DNA from: CAYRES01 sp964423425
Lineage (GTDB): Bacteria > Actinomycetota > Thermoleophilia > RBG-16-64-13
NCBI GenBank assembly: GCA_964423425.1
Contig: CAYRES010000002.1
Location: forward strand, 62,001-126,000
DNA: 64,000 nucleotides
Direction of reading: 5' to 3'
Shown here: piece by piece, positions 44,599-52,658 of the stretch
Numbering within the stretch: the stretch's first letter is position 1
Layout: each line of letters opens with the position of its first letter
Made by a program: the position numbers and the translations under genes
Notes under the pieces: model-generated
The model's database searches: none
Told to the model about the DNA's origin: nothing
The model's input: the letters and a program-made list of their open reading frames with translations, nothing else

Positions 44599-45243
44599 AT
44601 GGGTTTGAGGGTCGGCAATGACAGCAGAGTCAAGCGAGTCTTCGACCTGGCGCTTTCGGTTCCGGGCCTGTTGGTCATCACGCCGGTTCTCCTATTGACT
44701 GCTGTGGCCGTCCGCCTCAGGATGGGCTCGCCAATCCTTTTTCGACAGTGTCGCCCCGGGCTGCACGGGCGGCCTTTCACGCTCCTCAAGTTCCGCACCA
44801 TGACAGATGCGGCAGAAGAGCAGGCGCGCGCGCTCCCCGATGAGGAGCGCCTCACTCCTCTCGGTCGTCTGCTTCGCCGCACCAGCCTGGACGAGCTTCC
44901 TGAGGTGATCAATGTAGTCCGGGGTGACATGAGCCTGGTGGGGCCGCGGCCGTTGCTCATGAAGTACCTGGACCGCTACACTCGTGAGCAGATGCGGCGG
45001 CATGAGGTGCGGCCCGGTATCACCGGATGGGCTCAGGTGAACGGCCGGAACGCCCTCACGTGGGAGGAGAAATTCGAGCTGGATCTCTGGTACGTTGACA
45101 ACCAATCATTGTGGCTGGATATGAAGATACTGTGGATGACGGTGGCTCAGGTGATCGGGGGGCGAGGGGTGTCGGCGCGGGGGCATGCGACCATGCCGGA
45201 GTTCACAGGAGGTCTGGTCTCCACCTGGAGTGAACGCTCATGA
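44599..45243 (+). CDS. Initiating sugar-phosphate transferase (PglC/WbaP-type, monotopic PGT)
   Basis: A 214-residue phosphoglycosyltransferase that moves a sugar-1-phosphate from UDP-sugar to undecaprenyl phosphate, the first committed step of a lipid-linked glycan. It has the re-entrant helix (VKRVFDLALSVPGLLVITPV), LLKFRTMTD, the catalytic Asp98-Glu99 pair in RTSLDELPEV, RGDMSLVGPRP, and HEVRPGITGWAQVNGRN. It is the short PglC form without the N-terminal WbaP membrane domain. ATG at 44599 is chosen; the frame is open upstream. It is followed, with four-base overlaps, by a PglD-like acetyltransferase and a DegT aminotransferase, the same trio as in bacillosamine routes (PglC, PglD, PglE), though no PglF-type dehydratase is in the window. 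Confidence 0.9.
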   Translation: MGLRVGNDSRVKRVFDLALSVPGLLVITPVLLLTAVAVRLRMGSPILFRQCRPGLHGRPFTLLKFRTMTDAAEEQARALPDEERLTPLGRLLRRTSLDELPEVINVVRGDMSLVGPRPLLMKYLDRYTREQMRRHEVRPGITGWAQVNGRNALTWEEKFELDLWYVDNQSLWLDMKILWMTVAQVIGGRGVSARGHATMPEFTGGLVSTWSERS

Positions 45244-45905
45244 GTTCTGGAGGTACTTCCGGGGGCAGGAGAAGAATCGCGGTGCTCGGGGCAGGAGGCC
45301 ACGCCAAAGTCGTCATCAGTACTCTCCAGGCTTGTGGTCTTCTTGATCTCGCCCTGTACGATGATGAACCCTCCAAAGCTGGAACCCATGTACTTGGCGT
45401 TGAGGTGAGAGGTACGCTCGAACTCGTTGCACGGGGAATCTTCGGTGCGGTCGTGATCGCGATTGGCGACAACCAGATGAGGCACAGCATTGTCCGGAGA
45501 CTTGGGGATCGTACGTGGGTCTGTGTAGTCCATCCGACAGCGTGTATTCACGAGTCGGTGAGCGTCGGAGTGGGCACCGTGGTGTTTGCTTCAGTTACTC
45601 TTCAACCCGACGTGACCGTTGGTGCTCACTCCATTCTGAATACAGGTGCGATAGTTGATCACGACTGCTTTATCGGTGATTACGCGCATGTGTGCCCCGG
45701 GGTTGTGCTGACTGGGGGTGTCCATGTCGGCGAGGGAGCCTTGATCGGGGCCGGTTCGACTGTGGCTCCGGGTGTAAGAATCGGTGAGTGGGCCACTGTG
45801 GGTGCCGGGACAATGGTGTTGCGTGACGTCCCCGCTCAAGCACTTGTGGCCGGCAATCCGGGGCGGCTGCTCCAAGACGGTGTTGTGCGGGATCTGCCGC
45901 GTTGA
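45240..45905 (+). CDS. PglD/NeuD-family sugar acyltransferase
   Basis: A 221-residue enzyme with an N-terminal Rossmann-like nucleotide-sugar binding part (RIAVLGAGGHAKVVIST) and a left-handed beta-helix from hexapeptide repeats (VGVGTVVFASVTLQPDVTV, HSILNTGAIVDHDCFIGDY, ALIGAGSTVAPGVRIGEW). PglD acetylates the 4-amino group of UDP-4-amino-4,6-dideoxy-GlcNAc; the catalytic His is present in the DHD of the second stretch. The ATG overlaps the transferase stop (ATGA) and the TGA overlaps the TTG of the next gene. It is the partner of the PLP aminotransferase downstream. An O-acetyltransferase role (NeuD) on the nonulosonic acid is an alternative. Confidence 0.85.
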   Translation: MSSGGTSGGRRRIAVLGAGGHAKVVISTLQACGLLDLALYDDEPSKAGTHVLGVEVRGTLELVARGIFGAVVIAIGDNQMRHSIVRRLGDRTWVCVVHPTACIHESVSVGVGTVVFASVTLQPDVTVGAHSILNTGAIVDHDCFIGDYAHVCPGVVLTGGVHVGEGALIGAGSTVAPGVRIGEWATVGAGTMVLRDVPAQALVAGNPGRLLQDGVVRDLPR

Positions 45906-47110
45906 AACCCGAGAAGGCACACCGGCTGTCGTTCCCATCTACCCCTTCCTGGCCGCCTTGGCCCTCCCCCACCGAGGAAGAGATGGCCGCAGTGGCCTCC
46001 GTTCTCTCCTCCGGCCGCGTCAACTACTGGACCGGGGAAGAAGGCCGCCTCTTTGAGAACGAGTTCGCCGCCGCCGTGGGCTGCGCCCACGGGGTGGCGC
46101 TCATGAATGGGTCGGTGGCCCTTGACGCGGCCCTTAAGGCATGCGGAGTTGGGCCGGGCGACGAAGTGGTGGTGACGCCGCATTCCTTCGTGGCCTCTGC
46201 GAGCTCGGTGGTGCTGGTGGGGGCACGGCCTGTGTTTGCCGATGTCGACCCTGATAGCCAGAACCTGACGGCGGAGACCATCGAAGCGGTGGTCACGCCG
46301 CGCACCCGGGCGGTGATTGTGGTGCACCTGGCCGGGTGGCTGTGCGAGATGGACGAGATCATGGACCTAGCCCGCGCCCGCAATTTCACGGTGATCGAGG
46401 ACTGCGCCCAAGCTCACGGTGCCCGTTATCGTGACCGGCCTGCGGGCTCTATCGGGCACTGCGCCGCCTGGTCATTCTGCCAAGACAAGATCATGACCAC
46501 CGGTGGCGAAGGGGGCATGCTCACCACGAACGACTCCGAGATCTGGGAGCGTGGCTGGTCGTTCAAGGATCACGGCCGGAGCTACGACGCCGTCTTCCAC
46601 TGTGAGCATCCTCCGGGTTTCCGCTGGTTCATCGAGTCCTTCGGCACCAACCTTCGCATGACCGAGATGCAGGCTGCGCTCGGCCGGGTGCAGCTCCGCA
46701 TGCTCCCGGAGTGGGTGGCTGCCCGGCGCCGAAACGCGTCCATCCTTGCCCAACGCTTCTCCCGCCTGCACGCCCTTCGTGTGACCGAGCCTCCCGCGCA
46801 CATCCACCACCCCTACTACAAGTACTACGTCTTCGTGCGGCCGGAGCGTCTGCGTGCGGGCTGGTTCCGGGACCGCCTGCTGGTGGAGATCGAGCGGCGT
46901 GGGGTTCCGGTGGGGGTGGGCGTATGCCCCGAGATCTATCGGGAGAAGGCGTTCGTGAAGACGGGCTTCGTGCCGCCCGAGCGATTGCCCGTGGCACGGG
47001 AACTGGGGGAGACGTCACTCATGTTCCCAGTGCACCCTACGCTGACAGCGGAACACATGGAGGCGATGGCCGACGTGGTGCAGGAAGTGGTGGCGGAGGC
47101 CACGGGGTAG
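45902..47110 (+). CDS. DegT/DnrJ/EryC1-family sugar aminotransferase
   Basis: A 402-residue PLP aminotransferase. Motifs: NGSVALDAALKACGVGPGDE, the Asp in IEDCAQAHGA, and the Schiff-base Lys in WSFCQDKIMTTGGEGG; SSGRVNYWTGEEGRLFENEF at the start of the catalytic domain. It would aminate a keto sugar nucleotide, as PglE does, and deliver it to the PglD-like gene upstream; a matching PglF dehydratase is absent, so the substrate may come from LegB or elsewhere. TTG at 45902 overlaps the preceding TGA. After its stop comes a 9-bp inverted repeat (GGCAGAGGC at 47111-47119 and GCCTCTGCC at 47212-47220, 92 bases apart), of unclear meaning, and a convergent toxin-antitoxin-like pair. Confidence 0.87.
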   Translation: MKPEKAHRLSFPSTPSWPPWPSPTEEEMAAVASVLSSGRVNYWTGEEGRLFENEFAAAVGCAHGVALMNGSVALDAALKACGVGPGDEVVVTPHSFVASASSVVLVGARPVFADVDPDSQNLTAETIEAVVTPRTRAVIVVHLAGWLCEMDEIMDLARARNFTVIEDCAQAHGARYRDRPAGSIGHCAAWSFCQDKIMTTGGEGGMLTTNDSEIWERGWSFKDHGRSYDAVFHCEHPPGFRWFIESFGTNLRMTEMQAALGRVQLRMLPEWVAARRRNASILAQRFSRLHALRVTEPPAHIHHPYYKYYVFVRPERLRAGWFRDRLLVEIERRGVPVGVGVCPEIYREKAFVKTGFVPPERLPVARELGETSLMFPVHPTLTAEHMEAMADVVQEVVAEATG

Positions 47111-47244
47111 GGCAGAGGCGAAGCCTGAGGGTGGCGGTGCTGCGGTGGAGGGGGCTGCGAATTCGAAGCAGACGGCACGGTGTCTGAGGGCATCATAGGT
47201 TTCTTACGTCTGCCTCTGCCGTTCAGGTGATCTCCGCAGGCTAC

Positions 47245-47475
47245 TCAGGCCGCTCTGTAGGCGCGAATGTCCACCTCAACTCCGGAAGCAACGGCTTCTT
47301 CGGCCATTCGCAGAACCTGTGACACAGTCGATTCGTCGAGATACTCCTCGCCACAGTTGTCGCACACTGCGGCAGGGACGTGCTTGACGACGAATGTGAG
47401 ACTCTCTCTCTCGAGCGTAACGGTGACAGTGCCGGGATGGGTCTCCCCCTTGCGGCAAATGGGACAGTTCATCAC
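47245..47475 (-). CDS. YgiT-type zinc-finger antitoxin-like protein
   Basis: A 76-residue protein with two CxxC pairs (Cys4/Cys7 and Cys38/Cys41) that form a zinc ribbon, in the pattern of MqsA/YgiT antitoxin N-terminal domains, followed by a short helical tail (VSQVLRMAEEAV). The full MqsA helix-turn-helix is absent. It is translated right after the DUF4258 protein on the same strand, overlapping it by four bases, with AGGAGGAG 6 bases before the ATG. The pair would be a type II toxin-antitoxin module in which this protein neutralises its partner. Toxicity is not shown by sequence. Confidence 0.72.
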   Translation of the reverse strand: MMNCPICRKGETHPGTVTVTLERESLTFVVKHVPAAVCDNCGEEYLDESTVSQVLRMAEEAVASGVEVDIRAYRAA

Positions 47476-47747
47476 GTTCTCCTCCTGAAACCCTCACTCC
47501 AACGGGTGGGATCCGGCTCGTACACAGTGATTACGATGGTCTCTTTTTCGGAGGTGTTGTCTGCGACCACGATATGCAGCGGGCGCTCATCGGCCCAGCC
47601 CAGCACCAAACGGCTTGGATAGGGGCTATCCTCAGGGTATTCTGCAAGAGTGTCGCCGTCGGCTAACGCTTCGCGTACCATGTTGACTGTTATCCGACGT
47701 TCGAACATCCGCTGCACAGCGTGCGCTCGGAATACCAGCTTGGGCAA
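47472..47747 (-). CDS. DUF4258 protein, probable toxin partner
   Basis: A 91-residue basic protein. FRAHAVQRMFERRIT matches the start of DUF4258 (conserved His-Ala-x-x-R-Met-x-x-R-x-I), and later residues HIVVADN and TVYEPD give the small beta sheet seen in MqsR/RelE-like ribonucleases. Proteins of this family pair with YgiT-type antitoxins, as here. Toxin first and antitoxin second is the order seen in mqsRA. It lies between two sugar-aminotransferase genes and points opposite to them. A ribonuclease activity is inference from fold likeness. Confidence 0.7.
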   Translation of the reverse strand: MPKLVFRAHAVQRMFERRITVNMVREALADGDTLAEYPEDSPYPSRLVLGWADERPLHIVVADNTSEKETIVITVYEPDPTRWSEGFRRRT

Positions 47748-47911
47748 ATCAGGTCACGTCCTGTCTCTGGTGATTCGACTTGTCTACGAAGCATACATCA
47801 GGCGCCCTCGGTCTGCAGTTGTACACCGTGTGCTTCTGGGAGCTTCTGCGTTAGGGAAGTGTTCGGGCATGCGTCCGGTGCCCGTGCCATCCAATTCAGG
47901 AGGTGTTTGGA

Positions 47912-49123
47912 GTGATCATGGACCCGGAAACACGGTCGGGAACCACCCCGTCTGCCGCCTTCATCCCCCTCCTCGACCTGGCGGCCCACCTTGGCCCCCT
48001 CGCTGACGACCTGCGGGCTGCTTTCGAGGAGGTGCTCGGATCTCAGCGCTTCATCATGGGGCCCAAGGTAGAGGAGTTCGAACGCGCGCTCGCCGCCTAC
48101 TGCCACAGCCGTTTCGCCTACGGCGTCTCCTCGGGCACCGATGCCCTCCTGGCCGCGCTCATGGCGCTTGGGGTTCAGCCCGGGGACGAGATTGTCACCA
48201 CCCCCTACACCTTCTTCGCCACCGTCGGGGCCGTGGCCCGCTTGGGGGCGGTGCCGGTGTTTGTGGATATCGATCCGGACACCTTCAACCTCGACACCCG
48301 TCTGCTGGAGACGGCGCTCGGCTCCCGCACGCGGGGCATCATCCCCGTGCACCTCTTCGGCCAGATGGTGGAGATGGAGCCGGTGCTCCAGACGGCCCGG
48401 GAGCGGGGGCTGTGGGTGGTGGAGGATGCCGCCCAGGCCATCGGCGCCGAAGTACACGGACAACGTGCGGGCACGCTGGGGGATATCGGCTGCTTCAGCT
48501 TCTTCCCCTCCAAGAACTTGGGCTGCCTGGGAGACGGCGGGGCGGTGACCACGGAAGGCGAGGCGCTCGCGGCTACCCTCGACGTCCTCCGCAACCACGG
48601 GGCCCGGCCCAAGTATCACCATGCCTTGGTAGGGGCCAACTTCCGGCTCGATGCCCTGCAGGCGGCCGTGCTCTTGGTGAAGCTGCCGCATCTCGACTCG
48701 TGGACGGCCTCTCGGCAGGCCAACGCCGCCCGCTACCGGCGGCTGTTCGTGGAGGCGGGGCTGGCGGCGCGCCCGGAAGGTGGCGGGGGCGGTGTGGGAA
48801 GTCCGGCTCTCAAGGAGGCGCCGGTGGTGCTGCCCCATGAAGCTCCGGAACGACGCCACATCTACAACCAGTTCGTGCTGCGGGTGCGCGACCGCGACGG
48901 GCTCCTGGCTCACCTGCGGGAACACCAGGTGGGCTGCGAGGTCTACTACCCCGTGCCCCTGCACGAGCAGGAGTGCTTCGCGAGTCTGGGCTACCGGCGG
49001 GGCGACTTCCCCGAGGCCGAGCTCGCCGCCCGGCAGACGCTCGCTCTGCCCATCTACCCGGAACTCAAAGACGCGCAGGCGGAGCGGGTGGTGGGGGTCA
49101 TCGCCGAGTTCTACGGATGTTAG
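47912..49123 (+). CDS. wbpE: Sugar aminotransferase WbpE-like (UDP-3-keto-GlcNAcA aminotransferase)
   Basis: A 403-residue PLP enzyme of the DegT/DnrJ/EryC1 group, most like WbpE, which adds the 3-amino group to UDP-2-acetamido-3-keto-glucuronate. Features: FIPLLDLAAHLGPLADDLRA, SSGTDALLAALMALGVQPGD, PDTFNLDT, Asp in VVEDAAQAIGA, and the PLP Lys in CFSFFPSKNLGCLGDGG. GTG at 47912 has AGGAGG 8 bases upstream and is preferred over an ATG at 47918 and GTG at 47903. A short Gly-rich insertion (GGGGGVG) occurs near residue 285. wbpB and wbpD lie within 4 kb, split by a toxin-antitoxin pair. Its stop overlaps a convergent gene by three bases. Confidence 0.85.
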   Translation: MIMDPETRSGTTPSAAFIPLLDLAAHLGPLADDLRAAFEEVLGSQRFIMGPKVEEFERALAAYCHSRFAYGVSSGTDALLAALMALGVQPGDEIVTTPYTFFATVGAVARLGAVPVFVDIDPDTFNLDTRLLETALGSRTRGIIPVHLFGQMVEMEPVLQTARERGLWVVEDAAQAIGAEVHGQRAGTLGDIGCFSFFPSKNLGCLGDGGAVTTEGEALAATLDVLRNHGARPKYHHALVGANFRLDALQAAVLLVKLPHLDSWTASRQANAARYRRLFVEAGLAARPEGGGGGVGSPALKEAPVVLPHEAPERRHIYNQFVLRVRDRDGLLAHLREHQVGCEVYYPVPLHEQECFASLGYRRGDFPEAELAARQTLALPIYPELKDAQAERVVGVIAEFYGC

Positions 49124-49641
49124 AGCCCCAGCGTCCTGCGGATGTCCTTCATCAGCAGGAGCAGGTGTAGGTCGTCGATGGGAGACGGCTCGAAATCGTA
49201 CGCGCGGTAGAATGCACCAGCCCGCTCGTCGACCGCATGAACCAACACCGCTCGTCCGCCGATCACCTCGGCGCCCTCCACAGCCCGGCGCAGTGCATCG
49301 AGGAGCATATGGCTCCCCAGTCCTTTTCCCTGCTCGGTGTGGTCCACCGCCAGTCGAGCCAGGAGGATGACTGGAATGTGCTGCTGCCCTTGGCCCTTGG
49401 CCACGCGGCCGGGGACCTCCGCCGGAGCGACGCTCCCTGGAGCGAGACTGTAGTATGTGACCACTGTGTCGTCACGTGTGGCGACATAGGTGCGGGCCTT
49501 GCCGCCTTTCTGATCCTGGAGGGCGTAGTGTCGAAGGAAGCTGTTCAGAGAGGAGACCTCACAGTCGAACGAGTCGACGCGGTGGACGGCTGTGAGCAGT
49601 GTGGGTCTCTGGATGGGGTCTGCTGCCGGGGAGTCATCCAT
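49120..49641 (-). CDS. GNAT acetyltransferase toxin (TacT/AtaT type)
   Basis: A 173-residue GNAT protein with the TacT pattern: FDCEVSSLNSFLRHYALQDQ near the start, VTYYSLAPGSV, the CoA-binding loop QGKGLGSHML, and AFYRAYDFEPSPI with the catalytic Tyr. Proteins of this type acetylate aminoacyl-tRNA and stop translation; a DUF1778 antitoxin normally keeps them silent. Here the DUF1778 gene lies upstream and overlaps it by 8 bases. The start at 49641 (MDDSP) has that overlap; an upstream in-frame region to 49803 is only antitoxin DNA in another frame. It converges with wbpE, sharing three bases at the stops. Confidence 0.87.
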   Translation of the reverse strand: MDDSPAADPIQRPTLLTAVHRVDSFDCEVSSLNSFLRHYALQDQKGGKARTYVATRDDTVVTYYSLAPGSVAPAEVPGRVAKGQGQQHIPVILLARLAVDHTEQGKGLGSHMLLDALRRAVEGAEVIGGRAVLVHAVDERAGAFYRAYDFEPSPIDDLHLLLLMKDIRRTLGL

Positions 49642-49921
49642 CGAAGGGACTGGGCTCCTGAAGCAGTCGCTGAATTGCCGGAAGCTCGCGCGGCTCCGCA
49701 TCCAGTCGCTCGGTGAATGCCTTCCACTGGTCCGGTGGAAGCTCGAAGCGGGTGGTGTCCGCGAGCAACCGCTCGGCCGACGACACGGCTTCGCGCACCA
49801 CAAAGGCGCTCGTACTCAGGCGCAGGCGGTTGGATGCCCTCTCGATGGTCTCCTTCTCACGGCGAGACACCCGGATGCTCAGCCGGGTTGTCTTCTTGTC
49901 GGATGTGGGTGGCGTAGGCAT
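49634..49921 (-). CDS. DUF1778 antitoxin (ribbon-helix-helix, TacA/AtaR type)
   Basis: A 95-residue antitoxin. TTRLSIRVSRREKETIERAS is the ribbon-helix-helix DNA-binding start of DUF1778, and FELPPDQWKAFTERLD is the toxin-binding tail that blocks the GNAT partner. AGGAGGTG lies 7 bases before the ATG at 49921, so a longer start at 49951 is rejected. It overlaps the toxin by 8 bases and is first in the pair, as usual. A near-perfect inverted repeat just upstream (49942-49957) is its likely operator, allowing the toxin-antitoxin complex to repress the pair. Confidence 0.88.
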   Translation of the reverse strand: MPTPPTSDKKTTRLSIRVSRREKETIERASNRLRLSTSAFVVREAVSSAERLLADTTRFELPPDQWKAFTERLDAEPRELPAIQRLLQEPSPFDG

Positions 49922-49941
49922 GAAATACACCTCCTGCTCAT

Positions 49942-49957
49942 CATTGTACACACAATG
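49942..49957 (-). promoter_or_regulatory. Inverted-repeat operator of the GNAT/DUF1778 module
   Basis: CATTGT-acac-ACAATG: six-base arms with a 4-base spacer, 21 bases before the antitoxin start. Size and position suit a ribbon-helix-helix dimer site overlapping the promoter. Confidence 0.6.
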
Positions 49958-50141
49958 TGCGTACTTGTGGCCGGGGTGGGTGGCACGCGGGGACTTTCTT
50001 CGAGACAGGCGTGGTGCCGGGCCGCTGAACGCTCCTCATAGTGTATAAAGGGGACGTGCTTTCTGATTGTGGACTGCCGCTGACGGGGGAGGCGTGGTCG
50101 ACCCATCGAGTGTACGTCATGGAGCAAAGGGAGGACGGGCG

Positions 50142-51152
50142 GTGAACTTCGCTGTCATCGGTGTGGCCGGATACATCGCACCCCGGCACCTGCAGGCTAT
50201 CCGCGACGTGGGAGGGCGGCTGGTCGCGGCCGCCGACCCGCATGACGCCGTGGGCCGGCTCGACGCCCTGGGCTTCGATGTCCGCTACTTCCCCGAGATC
50301 GAGCGCTTCGACCGTTTCCTCTACAAACAGCATCGGGGGTTGAACGGCACGCCGGTCGACTACGTGAGCGTCTGCACCCCCAACTACCTGCACGACGCCC
50401 ACATCCGCCTCGCGCTGCGCAACGGCGCCGATGCCATCTGCGAGAAGCCCCTTGTCATCAACCCCTGGAACCTCGACCAACTGCAGGAACTCGAGCAGGA
50501 GACCGGCCGCCGTATCTACACGGTGTTGCAGTTGCGGCTGCATCCGTCGCTCGTGGCGCTCAAGAAGCGACTGGACGCCGAGGTGCGTGCGGCTCCGGGC
50601 GCGCCGGCGGCTGGGCCGGCGCCGGCGGCGGGCGGCCCGGTACGTCGCCATCAGGTCGACCTCACCTACATCACCAGCCGAGGCGCCTGGTACGACGTGT
50701 CCTGGAAGGGCCAGGAGCAGCGCTCGGGCGGGGTGGCCGTGAACATCGGCATCCACTTCTTCGACCTGCTGTTGTGGCTCTTCGGGCCCTGCCGGGAGGC
50801 GCGCGTGCATCTGTCTGAGCCGCGGCGCATGGGAGGCTCTCTGGAGCTCGAACGTGCGGACGTGCGCTGGCTGCTCTCGGTCGACCGGACCGATCTTCCC
50901 GCGCAGGCTGCGGCCACGGGCAAGACCACCTACCGCTCGCTCACGCTCGACGGCGCCGAGGTGGAGTTCAGCGACGGCTTCACCGATCTCCACACCGAGG
51001 TATACCGGTCCACCCTGGCGGGTGAGGGCTTCGGTATCGCCGATGCGCGCCCTTCCATCGAGCTCACGCATCGTATCCGCACCACGCCGGTGACGCCGCC
51101 GGAAGGGCCGACCGAATTCGGCGCGCACGCACAGAATCGCGGTGACGCGTAA
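50142..51152 (+). CDS. wbpB: UDP-GlcNAcA 3-dehydrogenase WbpB-like (Gfo/Idh/MocA family)
   Basis: A 336-residue NAD-dependent oxidoreductase that oxidises C3 of UDP-2-acetamido-2-deoxy-glucuronate, giving the keto sugar for WbpE. The start MNFAVIGVAGYIAPRHLQAI is very close to WbpB proteins; the Glu101-Lys102-Pro motif (AICEKPLVINP) and the NIGIHFFDLLLWLFG helix of the second domain are present. Residues 151-167 are an unusual Ala/Pro/Gly run (APGAPAAGPAPAAGGP), a low-complexity insert in a loop. GTG at 50142 has AGGGAGGA 6 bases upstream. It is cut off from wbpE by the toxin-antitoxin pair on the other strand. Confidence 0.9.
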   Translation: MNFAVIGVAGYIAPRHLQAIRDVGGRLVAAADPHDAVGRLDALGFDVRYFPEIERFDRFLYKQHRGLNGTPVDYVSVCTPNYLHDAHIRLALRNGADAICEKPLVINPWNLDQLQELEQETGRRIYTVLQLRLHPSLVALKKRLDAEVRAAPGAPAAGPAPAAGGPVRRHQVDLTYITSRGAWYDVSWKGQEQRSGGVAVNIGIHFFDLLLWLFGPCREARVHLSEPRRMGGSLELERADVRWLLSVDRTDLPAQAAATGKTTYRSLTLDGAEVEFSDGFTDLHTEVYRSTLAGEGFGIADARPSIELTHRIRTTPVTPPEGPTEFGAHAQNRGDA

Positions 51153-51189
51153 GCGTCCCTGCTATGAAGCACGCACAGGTGGTGGAAGG

Positions 51190-51206
51190 GTCGCAGTGTC
51201 TGCGAC
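51190..51206 (+). terminator. Small perfect hairpin after wbpB
   Basis: GTCGCAG-tgt-CTGCGAC, a 7-bp stem with 3-base loop, 37 bases past the stop and followed by TTGAG. The rest of the 298-base gap up to 51451 shows no gene; it holds a ribosome binding site GAGGGAAGGA before the next start. Confidence 0.4.
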
Positions 51207-51450
51207 TTGAGCAGATGAGAAGGGGTCTTCGTGAATGGCAGCTGCGCTGCTAACGTTTGCCGGTGTGTTGCCCGCCGGCGATGGGAACCACCAAGCGTGT
51301 TGGGTGAGCGTGGGAGTGCAGAGGAAGACGCAGGTATTCGACATGGTGGGTTGTCACATGAGAGGTGCTGGCGGCTTGGGATTGTTGGTGGAGAGAATGG
51401 GGCAGCATGCCGCGTGACCGCTATCTGCGCGCGGAGAGGGAAGGAATTCG

Positions 51451-52464
51451 ATGAGTGTACTCGTGACCGGTGCGGCCGGTTTCATCGGTTCGGTGGTGGC
51501 GCGGAGACTGCTCGAAGACGGCCACACAGTGGTGGGATTCGACAACCTGAACAACGCATACGACCCCCGCATGAAAGACCATCGCCTGCAGGAGCTGCGG
51601 GAGTGGTCTGTGACTCGTACCGGCGCCCCTGAGGGCGGCGCGTGCGCCGGCTTCCATTTCCAGGCCGTGGATATCGCCGAGCTGGTGGCGCTGGAGGAGG
51701 CATGGGCGAAGTGTGGTCCCTTCGAAGCGGTGATCAACCTGGCTGCCCGGGCGGGAGTGCGCCAGAGCGTGGAGAATCCTTGGGTCTACGTCGACACCAA
51801 CATCACCGGCACGCTCAACCTGCTCGAGCTCTGCCGTCGGGACGGTCCGGCGAAGTTCGTCCTAGCCTCCACCTCCAGCCTGTACGGCTCCCACAATCCG
51901 CTGCCCTACGCGGAGGACGCCGATACCAACCGCCCGCTCTCCCCCTATGCCGCTTCCAAGAAGGGCGCCGAGACCCTCTGCCACACCTACCACTTCCTGC
52001 ACGGCCTCGATGTGACGGTCTTTCGCTACTTCACGGTCTATGGTCCGGCCGGTCGTCCCGATATGAGCGTTTTTCGCTTCGTACAGTGGGTGAGCGAGGG
52101 GCGGCCGGTGCAGGTGTTCGGCGATGGGGGCCAGTCCCGCGACTTCACCTACGTGGACGACATCGCCCGGGGCACCATTGCCGGCTTGCGCCCGCTGGGG
52201 TACGAGGTGATCAACCTGGGCGGAGATCAGCCGGCGGAGCTCAAGAGGCTGATTCAATTGGTGGAGGCAGCCACTGGGCGAGAAGCACGGCTGGAGTACG
52301 GACCCGCCCACCCCGCCGACGTGGCGGCCACCTGGGCCTCTATCGAGAAGGCGGGGGAGCTGCTCGGCTGGCGGCCCGAGGTATCACTTGAGGAAGGGGT
52401 GGCCCGCACGGTGGAGTGGTACCGGTCCAACCAGGAGTGGGCACGGGAGATCAGAACGGATTGA
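51451..52464 (+). CDS. UDP-glucuronate 4-epimerase-like (GalAE/CapI type)
   Basis: A 337-residue extended SDR. VTGAAGFIGSVVARRLLEDG binds NAD; FDNLNNAYDPRMKDHRLQEL is the stretch typical of UDP-glucuronate 4-epimerases; catalytic Tyr/Lys in YAASKKGAE; YGPAGRPDMSVFRFVQWVSE follows. It would interconvert UDP-GlcA and UDP-GalA, or the N-acetylated uronates made by the neighbouring Wbp enzymes. GAGAGGGAAGGA precedes the ATG by about 6 bases. Substrate among gluco- or N-acetyl forms cannot be told by sequence alone, but it fits between wbpB and wbpD. Confidence 0.85.
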   Translation: MSVLVTGAAGFIGSVVARRLLEDGHTVVGFDNLNNAYDPRMKDHRLQELREWSVTRTGAPEGGACAGFHFQAVDIAELVALEEAWAKCGPFEAVINLAARAGVRQSVENPWVYVDTNITGTLNLLELCRRDGPAKFVLASTSSLYGSHNPLPYAEDADTNRPLSPYAASKKGAETLCHTYHFLHGLDVTVFRYFTVYGPAGRPDMSVFRFVQWVSEGRPVQVFGDGGQSRDFTYVDDIARGTIAGLRPLGYEVINLGGDQPAELKRLIQLVEAATGREARLEYGPAHPADVAATWASIEKAGELLGWRPEVSLEEGVARTVEWYRSNQEWAREIRTD

Positions 52465-52658
52465 GCGTGCGGGAGGCGGAGAACAACCCGAGCTGAGATG
52501 CTACGAGGTCAAGTTGGCCGTGCAGGCGAGAGAGGATAGGCTTGTGCGCGAGCGTGTGGGTAAGGTGAAGAAGAGGATATTCACGGAGAGTGCTGAAGTC
52601 GAGGTAGGCCCGCCCATCTCGGGGTTAGGAATGCGCACACGTCTTGGAGCGCCCAGGC

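Noticed and set aside
47798..48964. 388-residue reverse-strand frame opposite wbpE
   Set aside because: His/Gln/Gly-rich shadow of the aminotransferase gene.
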